NCBI RefSeq assembly: GCF_002160955.1
Contig: NZ_NFLN01000001.1
Span: forward strand, 62,001 to 126,000
Length of the DNA stretch: 64,000 nt
Source: Gemmiger sp. An120
Lineage (GTDB): Bacteria; Bacillota; Clostridia; Oscillospirales; Ruminococcaceae
Reading direction: 5' to 3'
The translations under genes were made by a program, and so were the position numbers. Each line of letters opens with the position of its first letter. The stretch's first letter is position 1. Positions 8,337 through 17,747 of the stretch are shown piece by piece. The notes beneath the pieces were generated by a model. The model was not told where the DNA came from. It did no database searches and was given only the letters and a program-made list of their open reading frames with translations.

Positions 8337-9542
8337 ATGGCGTTGATCGTGCAAAAGTTCGGCGGCAGCTCGGTTGCCGACCGTGAACGGATCTTCAACG
8401 TGGCCCGGATCGTGGCCAACACCCGCAATGCGGGCAACGATGTGGTGGTGGTGGTGTCTGCCCAGGGCGATACTACCGACGACCTGATCGAAAAAGCGGC
8501 GGAGATCACCCATGACCCCTCCCAGCGGGAGATGGATATGCTGCTGAGCACCGGCGAGCAGATCTCAATTGCGCTGCTGGCCATGGCGCTGGATTCCATC
8601 GGCACCCCGGCCATCAGCCTGACCGGCTGGCAGGCGGGCTTCCGTACCAACCGGGCCTATACCAAGGCCCGCATCACCAAGCTGGACACCGAGCGTATCG
8701 AGAGTGAACTGGCCCGCAACCGTGTGGTGGTAGTGGCCGGCTTCCAGGGCCTGAACCGGATGGACGACATCACCACCCTGGGCCGCGGCGGTTCCGATAC
8801 CAGCGCGGTGGCCATTGCGGCGGCACTGCATGCGGACCGGTGCCAGATCTACACCGACGTGGAGGGCGTGTACACCGCCGATCCCCGTCATATTAAGAAC
8901 GCCCGCAAGCTGCAGGAGATCAGCTTTGACGAGATGCTGGAACTGGCCAGCCTGGGCGCGCAGGTACTGAACAATCGCAGCGTGGAGCTTGCCAAGAAAT
9001 ACGGGGTGGAGCTGGAGGTTCTGTCCTCCCTCAATCCGATCCCCGGCACCATTGTGAAGGAGGTAGCAGACGTGGAAGGTATGCTGATCAAAGGGGTGGC
9101 CAAGGACGACAACGTGGCCGTCATCTCGATCCTGGAGGTGCCGGACGTGCCGGGCATCTCCTTTAAGGTGTTCGGGGCTCTTGCCCAGAAAAAGATCAAC
9201 GTGGACATCATCCTGCAGAGCGTGGGCCGTGACGACAGCAAGGACCTGACCTTCACCGTGCCCCGTTCCGACGCGGAACTGGCCCTGGCCGTCCTGCGTG
9301 AGAACCTGAGCCGTATCGGCGGCACCGACATCAAGGTGGACACCGGCGTGGCCAAGGTCTCCATCGTGGGCGCTGGCATGCAGAGCCATTCCGGCGTGGC
9401 CAGCAGCATGTTCGAGGCCCTGTATGAGGCCAATGTGAACATCCGCATGATCTCCACCAGTGAGATCAAGATCAGCGTGATTATCGACCAGGCCGAGGCT
9501 GACCGGGCCGTGGCTGCCATCCACAGCGCCTTTATCCACTGA
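8337..9542 (+). CDS. lysC: Aspartate kinase
   Basis: A 401-residue monofunctional aspartokinase starting MALIVQKFGGSSVAD, the family's KFGGSS motif. Its kinase core contains GRGGSDTSAVAIAAAL and IYTDVEGVYTADPR. Two C-terminal ACT domains follow (around residues 260-400, including VSIVGAGMQSHSGVAS). These normally bind lysine and/or threonine for feedback inhibition. It has a GAAGGAG site and lies 34 bases after thrB, closing the aspartate-family block. Confidence 0.96.
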   Translation: MALIVQKFGGSSVADRERIFNVARIVANTRNAGNDVVVVVSAQGDTTDDLIEKAAEITHDPSQREMDMLLSTGEQISIALLAMALDSIGTPAISLTGWQAGFRTNRAYTKARITKLDTERIESELARNRVVVVAGFQGLNRMDDITTLGRGGSDTSAVAIAAALHADRCQIYTDVEGVYTADPRHIKNARKLQEISFDEMLELASLGAQVLNNRSVELAKKYGVELEVLSSLNPIPGTIVKEVADVEGMLIKGVAKDDNVAVISILEVPDVPGISFKVFGALAQKKINVDIILQSVGRDDSKDLTFTVPRSDAELALAVLRENLSRIGGTDIKVDTGVAKVSIVGAGMQSHSGVASSMFEALYEANVNIRMISTSEIKISVIIDQAEADRAVAAIHSAFIH

Positions 9543-9559
9543 TTCTTCCAACGCCATAC

Positions 9560-9594
9560 AGGACTGTGCTCCGTGAGGAACGCAGTCCTTTTTT
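9560..9594 (+). terminator. Intrinsic terminator after lysC
   Basis: The stem AGGACTGTG (9560-9568) pairs with CGCAGTCCT (9581-9589), followed by a T run. It closes the hom-thrB-lysC block. Confidence 0.85.
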
Positions 9595-9708
9595 GTGCAG
9601 AAAACCGGTTATGGCGGGTCTGCCTATTGCCCCGGGGCCGCAGTTCCGGTACAATAAAAAAGAAGGAATCAGACCGGCGGCTCTCTGCCGCCGTGAAAGG
9701 ACGATCCG

Positions 9709-10635
9709 ATGGAACATATCTTCATCATCAATCCGGTGGCCGGCAAAACCAATGCGGCGGTGGAACTGGAACCCCGTATCCGGCAGGTCAGCCGGGAACT
9801 GGGCGTGGACGTACGGGTGGAAATCACCCGGGCGGCGGGGGATGCGGCCCGCATTGCCCGGGATATGGCAGCCTGCGGGCGGCCGGTGCGGCTGTACGCC
9901 TGCGGCGGCGACGGCACCCTCAATGAAATCCTGCAGGGGGCGGCCGGCCATCCGCAGGTGGAACTGGCCTGTCTGCCGCTGGGCAGCGGCAACGATTTTG
10001 TGCGCAATTTTGCCTGCCCGATCGAGCGGTTCCGGGATGTAAAGGCCCAGATCCGGGGCGAAGCCCAGTCGCTGGACGTGATCCTGACCGACCGGGGATA
10101 CTGCGCGGCCATCTGTTCCGCCGGGCTGGACGCCCAGGTGGCTTATGGCATCCCGAAATTCCGGCGCATCCCGCTGTGCGGCGGCACGATGGCCTATAAA
10201 CTGTCCATCCTGCAGCAGCTGCTGGGCCCGCTGGGGCGCCGTCTGGTGCTGGAGATCGACGGGCAGCGTATGGAACAGGATTGCCTGATGGCGGCTGTCT
10301 GCAACGGCAGTACCTATGGCGGCGGATTTTATGCCGCGCCCCAGGCCAGCCTGACCGACGGCCTGCTGGACGTGGTGGTGGTGCGCCGTATCAGTCTGCT
10401 GCGCATTGCCCGGGTGCTGGGCCTGTATAAGGAGGGCCGGCACATGCGGAACGGGGAGGTCCTGCCGGAGCTGCAGGACGTGATCTGGACCACCCGGGCC
10501 CGGCATGTGACGGTGCACCCGGCAGACGGCGGCAACATTGTGGTGAACCGGGACGGGGAGTGCGCCCCGCTTCCCGGCCTGGAAGCCCGGGTGGTGCCCG
10601 GCGCGGTGCGGTTTGTTCTGCCTGCCGAAGGATAA
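9709..10635 (+). CDS. Diacylglycerol/lipid kinase family protein (YegS/BmrU type)
   Basis: A 308-residue protein with the DAGK catalytic signature: IINPVAGKTNA at the start, ACGGDGTLNEIL near residue 65 and CLPLGSGNDFVRNF near residue 87. This family phosphorylates diacylglycerol or related lipids at the membrane face and recycles wall-polymer by-products. The ATG at 9709 follows GAAAGGA. It stands alone between two terminators. The exact lipid substrate cannot be told from sequence. Confidence 0.92.
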   Translation: MEHIFIINPVAGKTNAAVELEPRIRQVSRELGVDVRVEITRAAGDAARIARDMAACGRPVRLYACGGDGTLNEILQGAAGHPQVELACLPLGSGNDFVRNFACPIERFRDVKAQIRGEAQSLDVILTDRGYCAAICSAGLDAQVAYGIPKFRRIPLCGGTMAYKLSILQQLLGPLGRRLVLEIDGQRMEQDCLMAAVCNGSTYGGGFYAAPQASLTDGLLDVVVVRRISLLRIARVLGLYKEGRHMRNGEVLPELQDVIWTTRARHVTVHPADGGNIVVNRDGECAPLPGLEARVVPGAVRFVLPAEG

Positions 10636-10664
10636 CCCGCGCAGTTATTGCATATCCTGATACA

Positions 10665-10714
10665 GCGGCCCCGGGCCGCCCGCTTTGGCGGGTTGGCAGT
10701 CCGGGGCCGCTTTT
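10665..10714 (+). terminator. Intrinsic terminator after the lipid kinase gene
   Basis: GCGGCCCCGG (10665-10674) pairs perfectly with CCGGGGCCGC (10701-10710), has a second inner GC stem, and runs into TTTT. Confidence 0.88.
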
Positions 10715-10749
10715 GCAAACTGTTCACAAAAAATTTTTATTTTACCCTC

Positions 10750-10778
10750 TTGATTTTTGTATCAAAACTGCGTAAAAT
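10750..10778 (+). promoter_or_regulatory. Promoter of groES-groEL
   Basis: TTGATT (10750-10755) and TAAAAT (10773-10778) are separated by 17 bases, a vegetative sigma-A type arrangement. The CIRCE operator starts 5 bases downstream, over the expected start point. Confidence 0.85.
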
Positions 10779-10783
10779 ATGTA

Positions 10784-10810
10784 TTAGCACTCAGGGATAA
10801 TGAGTGCTAA
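10784..10810 (+). promoter_or_regulatory. CIRCE operator (HrcA binding site)
   Basis: TTAGCACTC (10784-10792), nine bases, then GAGTGCTAA (10802-10810): a perfect CIRCE inverted repeat. It predicts repression by HrcA and induction on heat or misfolding stress. hrcA itself is not in the window. Confidence 0.97.
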
Positions 10811-11143
<333 letters not shown>

Positions 11144-11183
11144 TCCCGGACGCATCGTTCCTGACATTCACAGCTAATACTGA

Positions 11184-12866
<1,683 letters not shown>

Positions 12867-12880
12867 GCAACACAAAAAAA

Positions 12881-12902
12881 GCCTGTAAATAGGCCATTTT
12901 TC
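12881..12902 (+). terminator. Short intrinsic terminator of groEL
   Basis: GCCT (12881-12884) pairs with AGGC (12891-12894) around a 6-base loop, followed by CATTTTTC. The stem is weak but correctly placed 14 bases after the stop codon. It marks the last clearly chromosomal sequence on the left. Confidence 0.5.
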
Positions 12903-12919
12903 AGGGTTGGATAGTCTAA

Positions 12920-12950
12920 CTTACGCCACACTTACGCCAATCTTACGCCA
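12920..12950. repeat. Three 11-bp-spaced CTTACGCCA repeats (putative recombinase arm sites at element end)
   Basis: CTTACGCCA occurs at 12920-12928, 12931-12939 and 12942-12950. The period is exactly 11 bp, about one helical turn, so three protein subunits would bind one face of the DNA. Such short iterated direct repeats are typical of tyrosine-recombinase arm sites or excisionase sites at the ends of integrative elements. The location, between the groEL terminator and the first element gene, fits. No integrase was recognised to confirm it. Confidence 0.6.
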
Positions 12951-12979
12951 AAGAGAAGCGCCGAATAGGTAAATCAAAA

Positions 12980-13055
12980 GGCCGCTATTCACATTTGTGA
13001 GTAGCGGTCTTTGTTGTTAAAAAGCACACTGGGTATCTTTCCAGTGTGCTTTTTT
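12980..13055. terminator. Two strong hairpins at the left end of the element
   Basis: Stem 1: 12980-12992 with 12997-13009, 13 bp with wobble pairs, followed by TTTG. Stem 2: GCACACTGG (13024-13032) with CCAGTGTGC (13041-13049), extended by flanking A and T runs so that it can terminate in both directions. They would insulate element transcription from groEL. Confidence 0.7.
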
Positions 13056-13078
13056 CAACGAGAGGAAAGGAGAACCTT

Positions 13079-13291
13079 ATGAAAAGCGGAGTTTTAGTTT
13101 ATGATCGCGAGAATGAGCGCATGGATATTCGCTTCGGATTGGAGAACTATTATGGGGGCCTGCACTGCGGCACGACTTTCGACGTTCTGATTGGTCGCCG
13201 GTGGATACCCACCCGAATTGAACTGGGGAGAGCCTGGTATCTGGTCGGCATAAAAACAAGTAACCTGGAGGGGTTAAGAGTCCGCATCTAA
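13079..13291 (+). CDS. DUF5348-type small protein
   Basis: A 70-residue protein: MKSGVLVYDRENERMDIRFG, then YYGGLHCG, and ending WYLVGIKTSNLEGLRVRI. The composition and the GLHCG-x-FDV and WIPTRIE stretches match my memory of DUF5348, a small domain frequent at the start of Clostridial conjugative elements. The ATG at 13079 follows GAAAGGAG. Its function is unknown. It lies alone between the end repeats and the next element gene. Confidence 0.65.
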   Translation: MKSGVLVYDRENERMDIRFGLENYYGGLHCGTTFDVLIGRRWIPTRIELGRAWYLVGIKTSNLEGLRVRI

Positions 13292-13345
13292 ACACACCGT
13301 TCCAAAGATCATCACACCAAACCTGCAATCAGGAGGAACCATGAC

Positions 13346-14785
13346 ATGAAGTGCCTGCTCAAATATCGTTGGGTCAAGCTTCCCAGAGCCCAACTTCCTC
13401 AGGGCAAGGGCGTATTGGGTTATTGGAGCAGACTCGCGGCTCGGGCAGCATTCAGAAAAGGCACGGCATGTTATTGTGGCTATCACAATGAAGTTGTGCC
13501 CGGTATGTGGTCTGGCGGAATCGTCGGCCTAAAAAGCATCCTCGGAGTTCGCCGACATGCTCAGGCGCTTCAGATTATGGATCAGCTACAATCGCTCGGT
13601 TATATAAGGTATAGCCTGGATCAGAAGACCAAACGATTGGATTACCAGATCTGCGACTGGGTCATCAGCTGCTCCGGCCAGGGATGCTCAGCCGGAACAG
13701 TATATGCCACAGATGGGTATGGTTTCCTCTGCCTCCCGCGCAATATCACACAGAGGCTTGTCAAGCATAACTACAAATTTGAAGAAGCAGACGCATTGCT
13801 GGATCTATGGTGCCACACAACATGGCAGGATTCACGCAATGCGTTTTCTTTTTTAGCGCCGGCAGTTCAGTTTGGTGAATACGGAGCAGTTCTGACACTT
13901 GAATACCTCGGTCAACGCTGGGGCTGGGAACGGACTAAGGTCTGGAGGTTTTTCAGAAAACATGAGGGTGCCTTTCCTCTTTACCGTCTCCCCGGCGCCT
14001 TTGGGTGCCTGGTATTCAATTCCCTGTATCCGACCGAACCCTATTCTGAATTGCCGAAACAGGCCGATGTTGAACGCATTTTGACCAAAATACGCATTAT
14101 GGGGCAGAATACGCACATTTCTGGCACAGACCATGCCCGTCTTTGCAAGATGGTTTTGTGGTATAGCAGACAACTAAGCGGTGAACCGAGCTGCGTCCCA
14201 GCACAGGATGAAATTGCTCGCGTTGCAGTTTCGCACTCTATTAAATACGCGTATTTTTCTCTGTGTTGGAATTGCAAGAATTGTATGTTTGACTGCAGTG
14301 AGTGTGAAGTTTTATCGAAAGCACCTGAATCGTTTTTCAACGATCGACAAGATAAGGAGGATTATCGTGGCCAAACAACCGATTGCCGAAAAGGCATTAT
14401 ACGAACAAGAAGAACAGCAGATACAAGAAAAGTCCGATGCTTTCATCCGGATTTTGACACAGCGAGGAATTCTGGGAAACGATCAGATCAAGGACGAACG
14501 GATTCGGCAAGCCCAGCAGGAAAAGCAGCGCCGTATGTATCACAACACAAGGCTGCTCCTGGAACAATACCGGAATATCGCATGGGCGCTGGAATGTTTC
14601 CCCGATACGATTGCTGCGGATCTGGATCACCCGCTGGGGGATCTGGACTCTCTGCTCGGCAAGATGGATCTGGAAATGGGTCTTGGGAACCGCAAACTGG
14701 AGAGTCGTCTGGAAAGCGTAAAAAAGTCCCGTTTGTTGCTGGATCGGGTCAACGAGGCTCTGACTGTTCTGAAACGAAAGCCTGA
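13346..14785 (+). CDS. Helix-turn-helix-like element protein, probably frameshifted at its 3' end
   Basis: As read it is 479 residues. The N-terminal about 330 residues look authentic: a basic start (MKCLLKYRWVKLPRAQLPQ), winged-helix-like segments around residues 65-100 and 170-210, and a Cys cluster C-WNC-KNC-MFDC-SEC. From about residue 335 on, composition turns into Arg/Gly/Ser-rich sequence that overlaps the next gene by 419 bases in another frame. One extra T in the five-T run at 14333-14337 would give a stop (TAA at 14353) right inside the next gene's ribosome site. The true product is therefore probably about 336 residues. A replication or regulatory role is only a guess. Confidence 0.6.
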   Translation: MKCLLKYRWVKLPRAQLPQGKGVLGYWSRLAARAAFRKGTACYCGYHNEVVPGMWSGGIVGLKSILGVRRHAQALQIMDQLQSLGYIRYSLDQKTKRLDYQICDWVISCSGQGCSAGTVYATDGYGFLCLPRNITQRLVKHNYKFEEADALLDLWCHTTWQDSRNAFSFLAPAVQFGEYGAVLTLEYLGQRWGWERTKVWRFFRKHEGAFPLYRLPGAFGCLVFNSLYPTEPYSELPKQADVERILTKIRIMGQNTHISGTDHARLCKMVLWYSRQLSGEPSCVPAQDEIARVAVSHSIKYAYFSLCWNCKNCMFDCSECEVLSKAPESFFNDRQDKEDYRGQTTDCRKGIIRTRRTADTRKVRCFHPDFDTARNSGKRSDQGRTDSASPAGKAAPYVSQHKAAPGTIPEYRMGAGMFPRYDCCGSGSPAGGSGLSARQDGSGNGSWEPQTGESSGKRKKVPFVAGSGQRGSDCSETKA

Positions 14786-15002
14786 CAATGGCCCCAAAAT
14801 GTATGAACTCATCTACCAAACCTACCTGGCCCCCGAAAAACTGAGCCATGCTGACCTGCTGTACCGGCTTGACATCTCCTCGCGTCACTATTACCGGCTT
14901 CGTCAGCAGGCCATCACCATTCTGTCAATTCGTTTGTGGTCCGCTCCTTCCAACGAGGTTGATTCCTGGCTTGAAATCCTCACATTGCTTGAAAGCCTTT
15001 GA
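14367..15002 (+). CDS. Coiled-coil protein with C-terminal helix-turn-helix-like segment
   Basis: A 211-residue protein starting at GTG 14367, chosen because AAGGAGG sits 6 bases upstream; the frame is open further 5' but there it overlaps the previous gene. It is rich in Gln, Glu and Arg helices (about residues 10-110). It ends with LSHADLLYRLDISSRHYYRL, which looks like a DNA-binding helix-turn-helix as in phage late-gene activators. I do not recognise the family firmly. It overlaps the long reading of the upstream gene, and both are probably early regulatory or replication genes of the element. Confidence 0.6.
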   Translation: MAKQPIAEKALYEQEEQQIQEKSDAFIRILTQRGILGNDQIKDERIRQAQQEKQRRMYHNTRLLLEQYRNIAWALECFPDTIAADLDHPLGDLDSLLGKMDLEMGLGNRKLESRLESVKKSRLLLDRVNEALTVLKRKPDNGPKMYELIYQTYLAPEKLSHADLLYRLDISSRHYYRLRQQAITILSIRLWSAPSNEVDSWLEILTLLESL

Positions 15003-15114
15003 TGAAAATGTGATGGCAAAGAAAAAGGCACAAAATTGGCAAGGTGGGCGCCGATGACATGTAAATGCGAAAAAGGTATACTGATATTGTCCCAAAGTAG
15101 GACAAAACGAAAAC

Positions 15115-15154
15115 GCCGCTTTTGAAGCACAAAGCTTTGGAAGCGGCATTTTTT
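15115..15154 (+). terminator. Hairpin with T run upstream of the transfer genes
   Basis: GCCGCTT (15115-15121) pairs with AAGCGGC (15141-15147) with an inner AAGC/GCTT stem, then ATTTTTT. It stands 25 bases before the pilin start. It would end the regulatory transcript or act as an attenuator for the type IV secretion genes. Confidence 0.75.
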
Positions 15155-15178
15155 ATCGAAAAACAGGAGGACAAATCA

Positions 15179-15559
15179 ATGCAAAAACTCTATTCACTGT
15201 GCAAAAAGCGCTTGCAGCCGCTTTTTTGCGCCACTGCTGGCATCCTCTACATGACGATGCTTACCGCACAGCCGGTATTCGCAGAAGATGTTGCGACCGG
15301 TGGTGAGAATATCTGGAGCCGCTTCTCCACGATCATGCAAGATGTCTATGGCGAGCTGGTAGCCATCAGCACGATCGTAGCCGTTACAGTGGCATCTATC
15401 GCACTGATTATCCGTATGGTTTCGCGGAATCAGCGGGCTGTTGACGAAGCCACGGGTTGGCTCAAGCGCATTGTTATCACCTGGATCGTACTGAGCTCGC
15501 TGGGCTTCATCGTTGCTTACCTGCAGCCGCTGATCTCTGGCGGCCAGTATACGCCCTGA
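15179..15559 (+). CDS. VirB2/TrbC-like pilin-type membrane protein
   Basis: A 126-residue protein with an N-terminal hydrophobic leader ending near AQPVFAED, a likely signal cleavage site. It has two further membrane helices (about residues 55-80 and 95-115), the classic VirB2/TrbC layout. The ATG at 15179 follows ACAGGAGGAC. As the first gene of the transfer block, it most likely forms or primes the extracellular conjugation structure. Family assignment rests on size, topology and position, not on a sequence signature. Confidence 0.65.
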   Translation: MQKLYSLCKKRLQPLFCATAGILYMTMLTAQPVFAEDVATGGENIWSRFSTIMQDVYGELVAISTIVAVTVASIALIIRMVSRNQRAVDEATGWLKRIVITWIVLSSLGFIVAYLQPLISGGQYTP

Positions 15560-15597
15560 CGGAGAGCCATGGAAGAGAAAGCAAGGAGTGAACCAGC

Positions 15598-17682
15598 ATG
15601 TTAGACTGGATTTTTGAAGGGATCATCACCTGGATCTCCAGCATTGCCTCTTCGCTGATGGACGCTGTATCTGGGCTGTTTCTGAACGCTTTGGGTGCCG
15701 ATATGACCGTTATGGAGGAATACTTCCCCTTCATCACGGTGGCATACACGGTCATGCAGTATATGGCGTGGGCGATTCTTTTTCTGATTACAGTCTGGCA
15801 GCTGTTTCGGACGTTTGGAGGCCCCATCACCGAGGCGGAACACCCGCTGCATCTAATCGCACGCAGCTCTATTTTTGCCCTGCTTATCGGGTATGCAAGA
15901 CCGATATTTATGGTGGCATTGGACATTGCGCGTGCTCCATATACAGCGCTCTTGGATCTCAGCATGACCAGCGAGGATTTTACTTTTGCAGGCCTTGAGG
16001 AGACGCTCAGCAATGGTTTGCTGACAATCGCATCGACAGTAACCGTTATTGCTCCAATTCTGCTGCTGATTCTGCTTATTTCGATTGGCTGGAACTATTT
16101 CAAACTGCTGCTTGAAACCGTAGAACGGTATATCGTGGTCGGTGTGCTTTGCTACACCAGCCCACTCGCCTTCGCCATGGGTGGCTCCAAAGAAACCAAC
16201 CAGGTATTCAAGAGCTGGTGCCGTATGGTCGGCTCGCAGCTCCTGTTACTTGTCATGAATGTATGGTTTCTGCGAGCCTTCAGCTCGTCTGTGGGCCAGT
16301 ATATTGGAAACGGCGGTGCGGTTTCGACCGGACATGGTTCGATCTTTCTTTGGTTCTTCTGCGCATTAGCGTTTTTGAAGACGGCGCAAAGATTTGACAG
16401 CTACTTGGCCTCCATTGGCCTGAACGTAGCACAGACCGGTTCCAGCATGGGTATGGAAATGCTGATGGCCGCCCGGGTGCTTACCGGATTCGCCGGTAGC
16501 GCCAGCAGCGCAGGCAGTGTTTTCCGGAATACCTCTGCAGCTGGAACGGCTACAGCTACCGGTTTTGCAGCTGGGTTCGCTAACCGTTTCAAGCCGAATA
16601 GCTATGTGCGCGATGCTGTAGTGGAAGGCGGCAGTCGAATGGGGTTGGGCGGCAGTGTTGGCTTTGTCGGACGCGCATTTGGCGGTATTGCTGCGCGCAA
16701 CGGCGCCACCTTGACCGGCGATTCCATCTCCTCTGTAGCTACACGCCCTGACAGTGTGTCGGGTAGCATTGGCGGCGATATTGCGAACCGCAGTCTCGGT
16801 AACTATATGCCGCAGTTGGGACGGCATACTCTGAGCAACACGCAGATCACCGGCGGCCATATCAGCACGACGGCAACCGATGCTGCCGGTAAAACCAGCA
16901 ATGTTGAACTGTTCAACGCTGCACAGTTTGAGGCCCCGACGGCGCCTCACTCGCTGGTCAATGCTGCAGACGGAAGCTCGTGGTATCAGGTCGCAACCGG
17001 TGAAGGAAGAGGCGCCTTCTATGACGCACCCAACTTCACAGGAAGTGCTTCGGAAGCTGCCCGGGTGGCAGAAACATTCCCTGGCGCTGCCGAGGGGACG
17101 ATGTTGCGCACGGTTGGCGAAGGTGTGCTTGAGGCAACCACGGATAACGGAAGTTCGCTCTGGTACAACAGTGCGTTCTTTGCCGAGCCAGATGCTCCAC
17201 ACAGCGTCATGCAGTCGGACAATGGCGTGGAATGGTATGCTATGCAGCCTAAAGCAGATGCGCCTCGATTTGAACAGGGTGATGCAGCAATCGCGTATAA
17301 TCAGGCTGAATTCCGGAAGTTCATGCCTGGCTTTGAGGAGCAGATTGTTGCGGTTGATTCCAGACATCGTGATGACGGGCATTTCGAAGTTCGTCACGAA
17401 GATGGTTCCGGTACAGCATTCTATGACACCGCACAGTTTGATACGCCCAGGGGCGACTACCAGGTCTACGAGAGCTTCGATGGGAAGCAGTGGATTGCAA
17501 TTCACGGAGACGCGGCGGTGGAACGCCGTCCTGTTTACGAGAACGGTCAGGCCGTTTATGATGGCGAAAACGTTAAAACGGTCTCGGTGGAAACCGTCCG
17601 TTACAAGAACACTCCCAGTCGCTTCAAAGAACCTGAGCGGCGCGAAAACTATGATTTCCAGCCACCGCGCCGGAAACGATAA
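15598..17682 (+). CDS. VirB6/TrbL-like conjugation channel protein with C-terminal repeats
   Basis: A 694-residue polytopic membrane protein with about six to eight helices in residues 1-280 (for example ITVWQLFRTFG, VIAPILLLILLISIGWNYF), as in VirB6/TrbL inner-membrane channel subunits. A Gly/Ala/Ser-rich linker follows (about residues 295-430). The tail holds three copies of an approximately 84-residue unit starting near residues 437, 520 and 606. Each copy has a pattern like A-x-F-x-x-P and then D/N-G-x-x-W-Y/I. The C-terminus is very basic (PPRRKR). It is between the pilin and the wall hydrolase. The repeats may bind another transfer component; that is inference. Confidence 0.8.
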   Translation: MLDWIFEGIITWISSIASSLMDAVSGLFLNALGADMTVMEEYFPFITVAYTVMQYMAWAILFLITVWQLFRTFGGPITEAEHPLHLIARSSIFALLIGYARPIFMVALDIARAPYTALLDLSMTSEDFTFAGLEETLSNGLLTIASTVTVIAPILLLILLISIGWNYFKLLLETVERYIVVGVLCYTSPLAFAMGGSKETNQVFKSWCRMVGSQLLLLVMNVWFLRAFSSSVGQYIGNGGAVSTGHGSIFLWFFCALAFLKTAQRFDSYLASIGLNVAQTGSSMGMEMLMAARVLTGFAGSASSAGSVFRNTSAAGTATATGFAAGFANRFKPNSYVRDAVVEGGSRMGLGGSVGFVGRAFGGIAARNGATLTGDSISSVATRPDSVSGSIGGDIANRSLGNYMPQLGRHTLSNTQITGGHISTTATDAAGKTSNVELFNAAQFEAPTAPHSLVNAADGSSWYQVATGEGRGAFYDAPNFTGSASEAARVAETFPGAAEGTMLRTVGEGVLEATTDNGSSLWYNSAFFAEPDAPHSVMQSDNGVEWYAMQPKADAPRFEQGDAAIAYNQAEFRKFMPGFEEQIVAVDSRHRDDGHFEVRHEDGSGTAFYDTAQFDTPRGDYQVYESFDGKQWIAIHGDAAVERRPVYENGQAVYDGENVKTVSVETVRYKNTPSRFKEPERRENYDFQPPRRKR

Positions 17683-17747
17683 ATATATTCAAGACGGGCC
17701 TTCGGTGACATTCCGTTGGCCCGCCTTGTTTTTCAGGAGGATAACAG

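Noticed and set aside
12916-12967. The end repeats read in one frame as NLRHTYANLTPKRSAE, like the LRHT box of tyrosine recombinases
   Set aside because: A stop codon lies just upstream in that frame and no other recombinase motif is present. The periodic repeats explain the resemblance.
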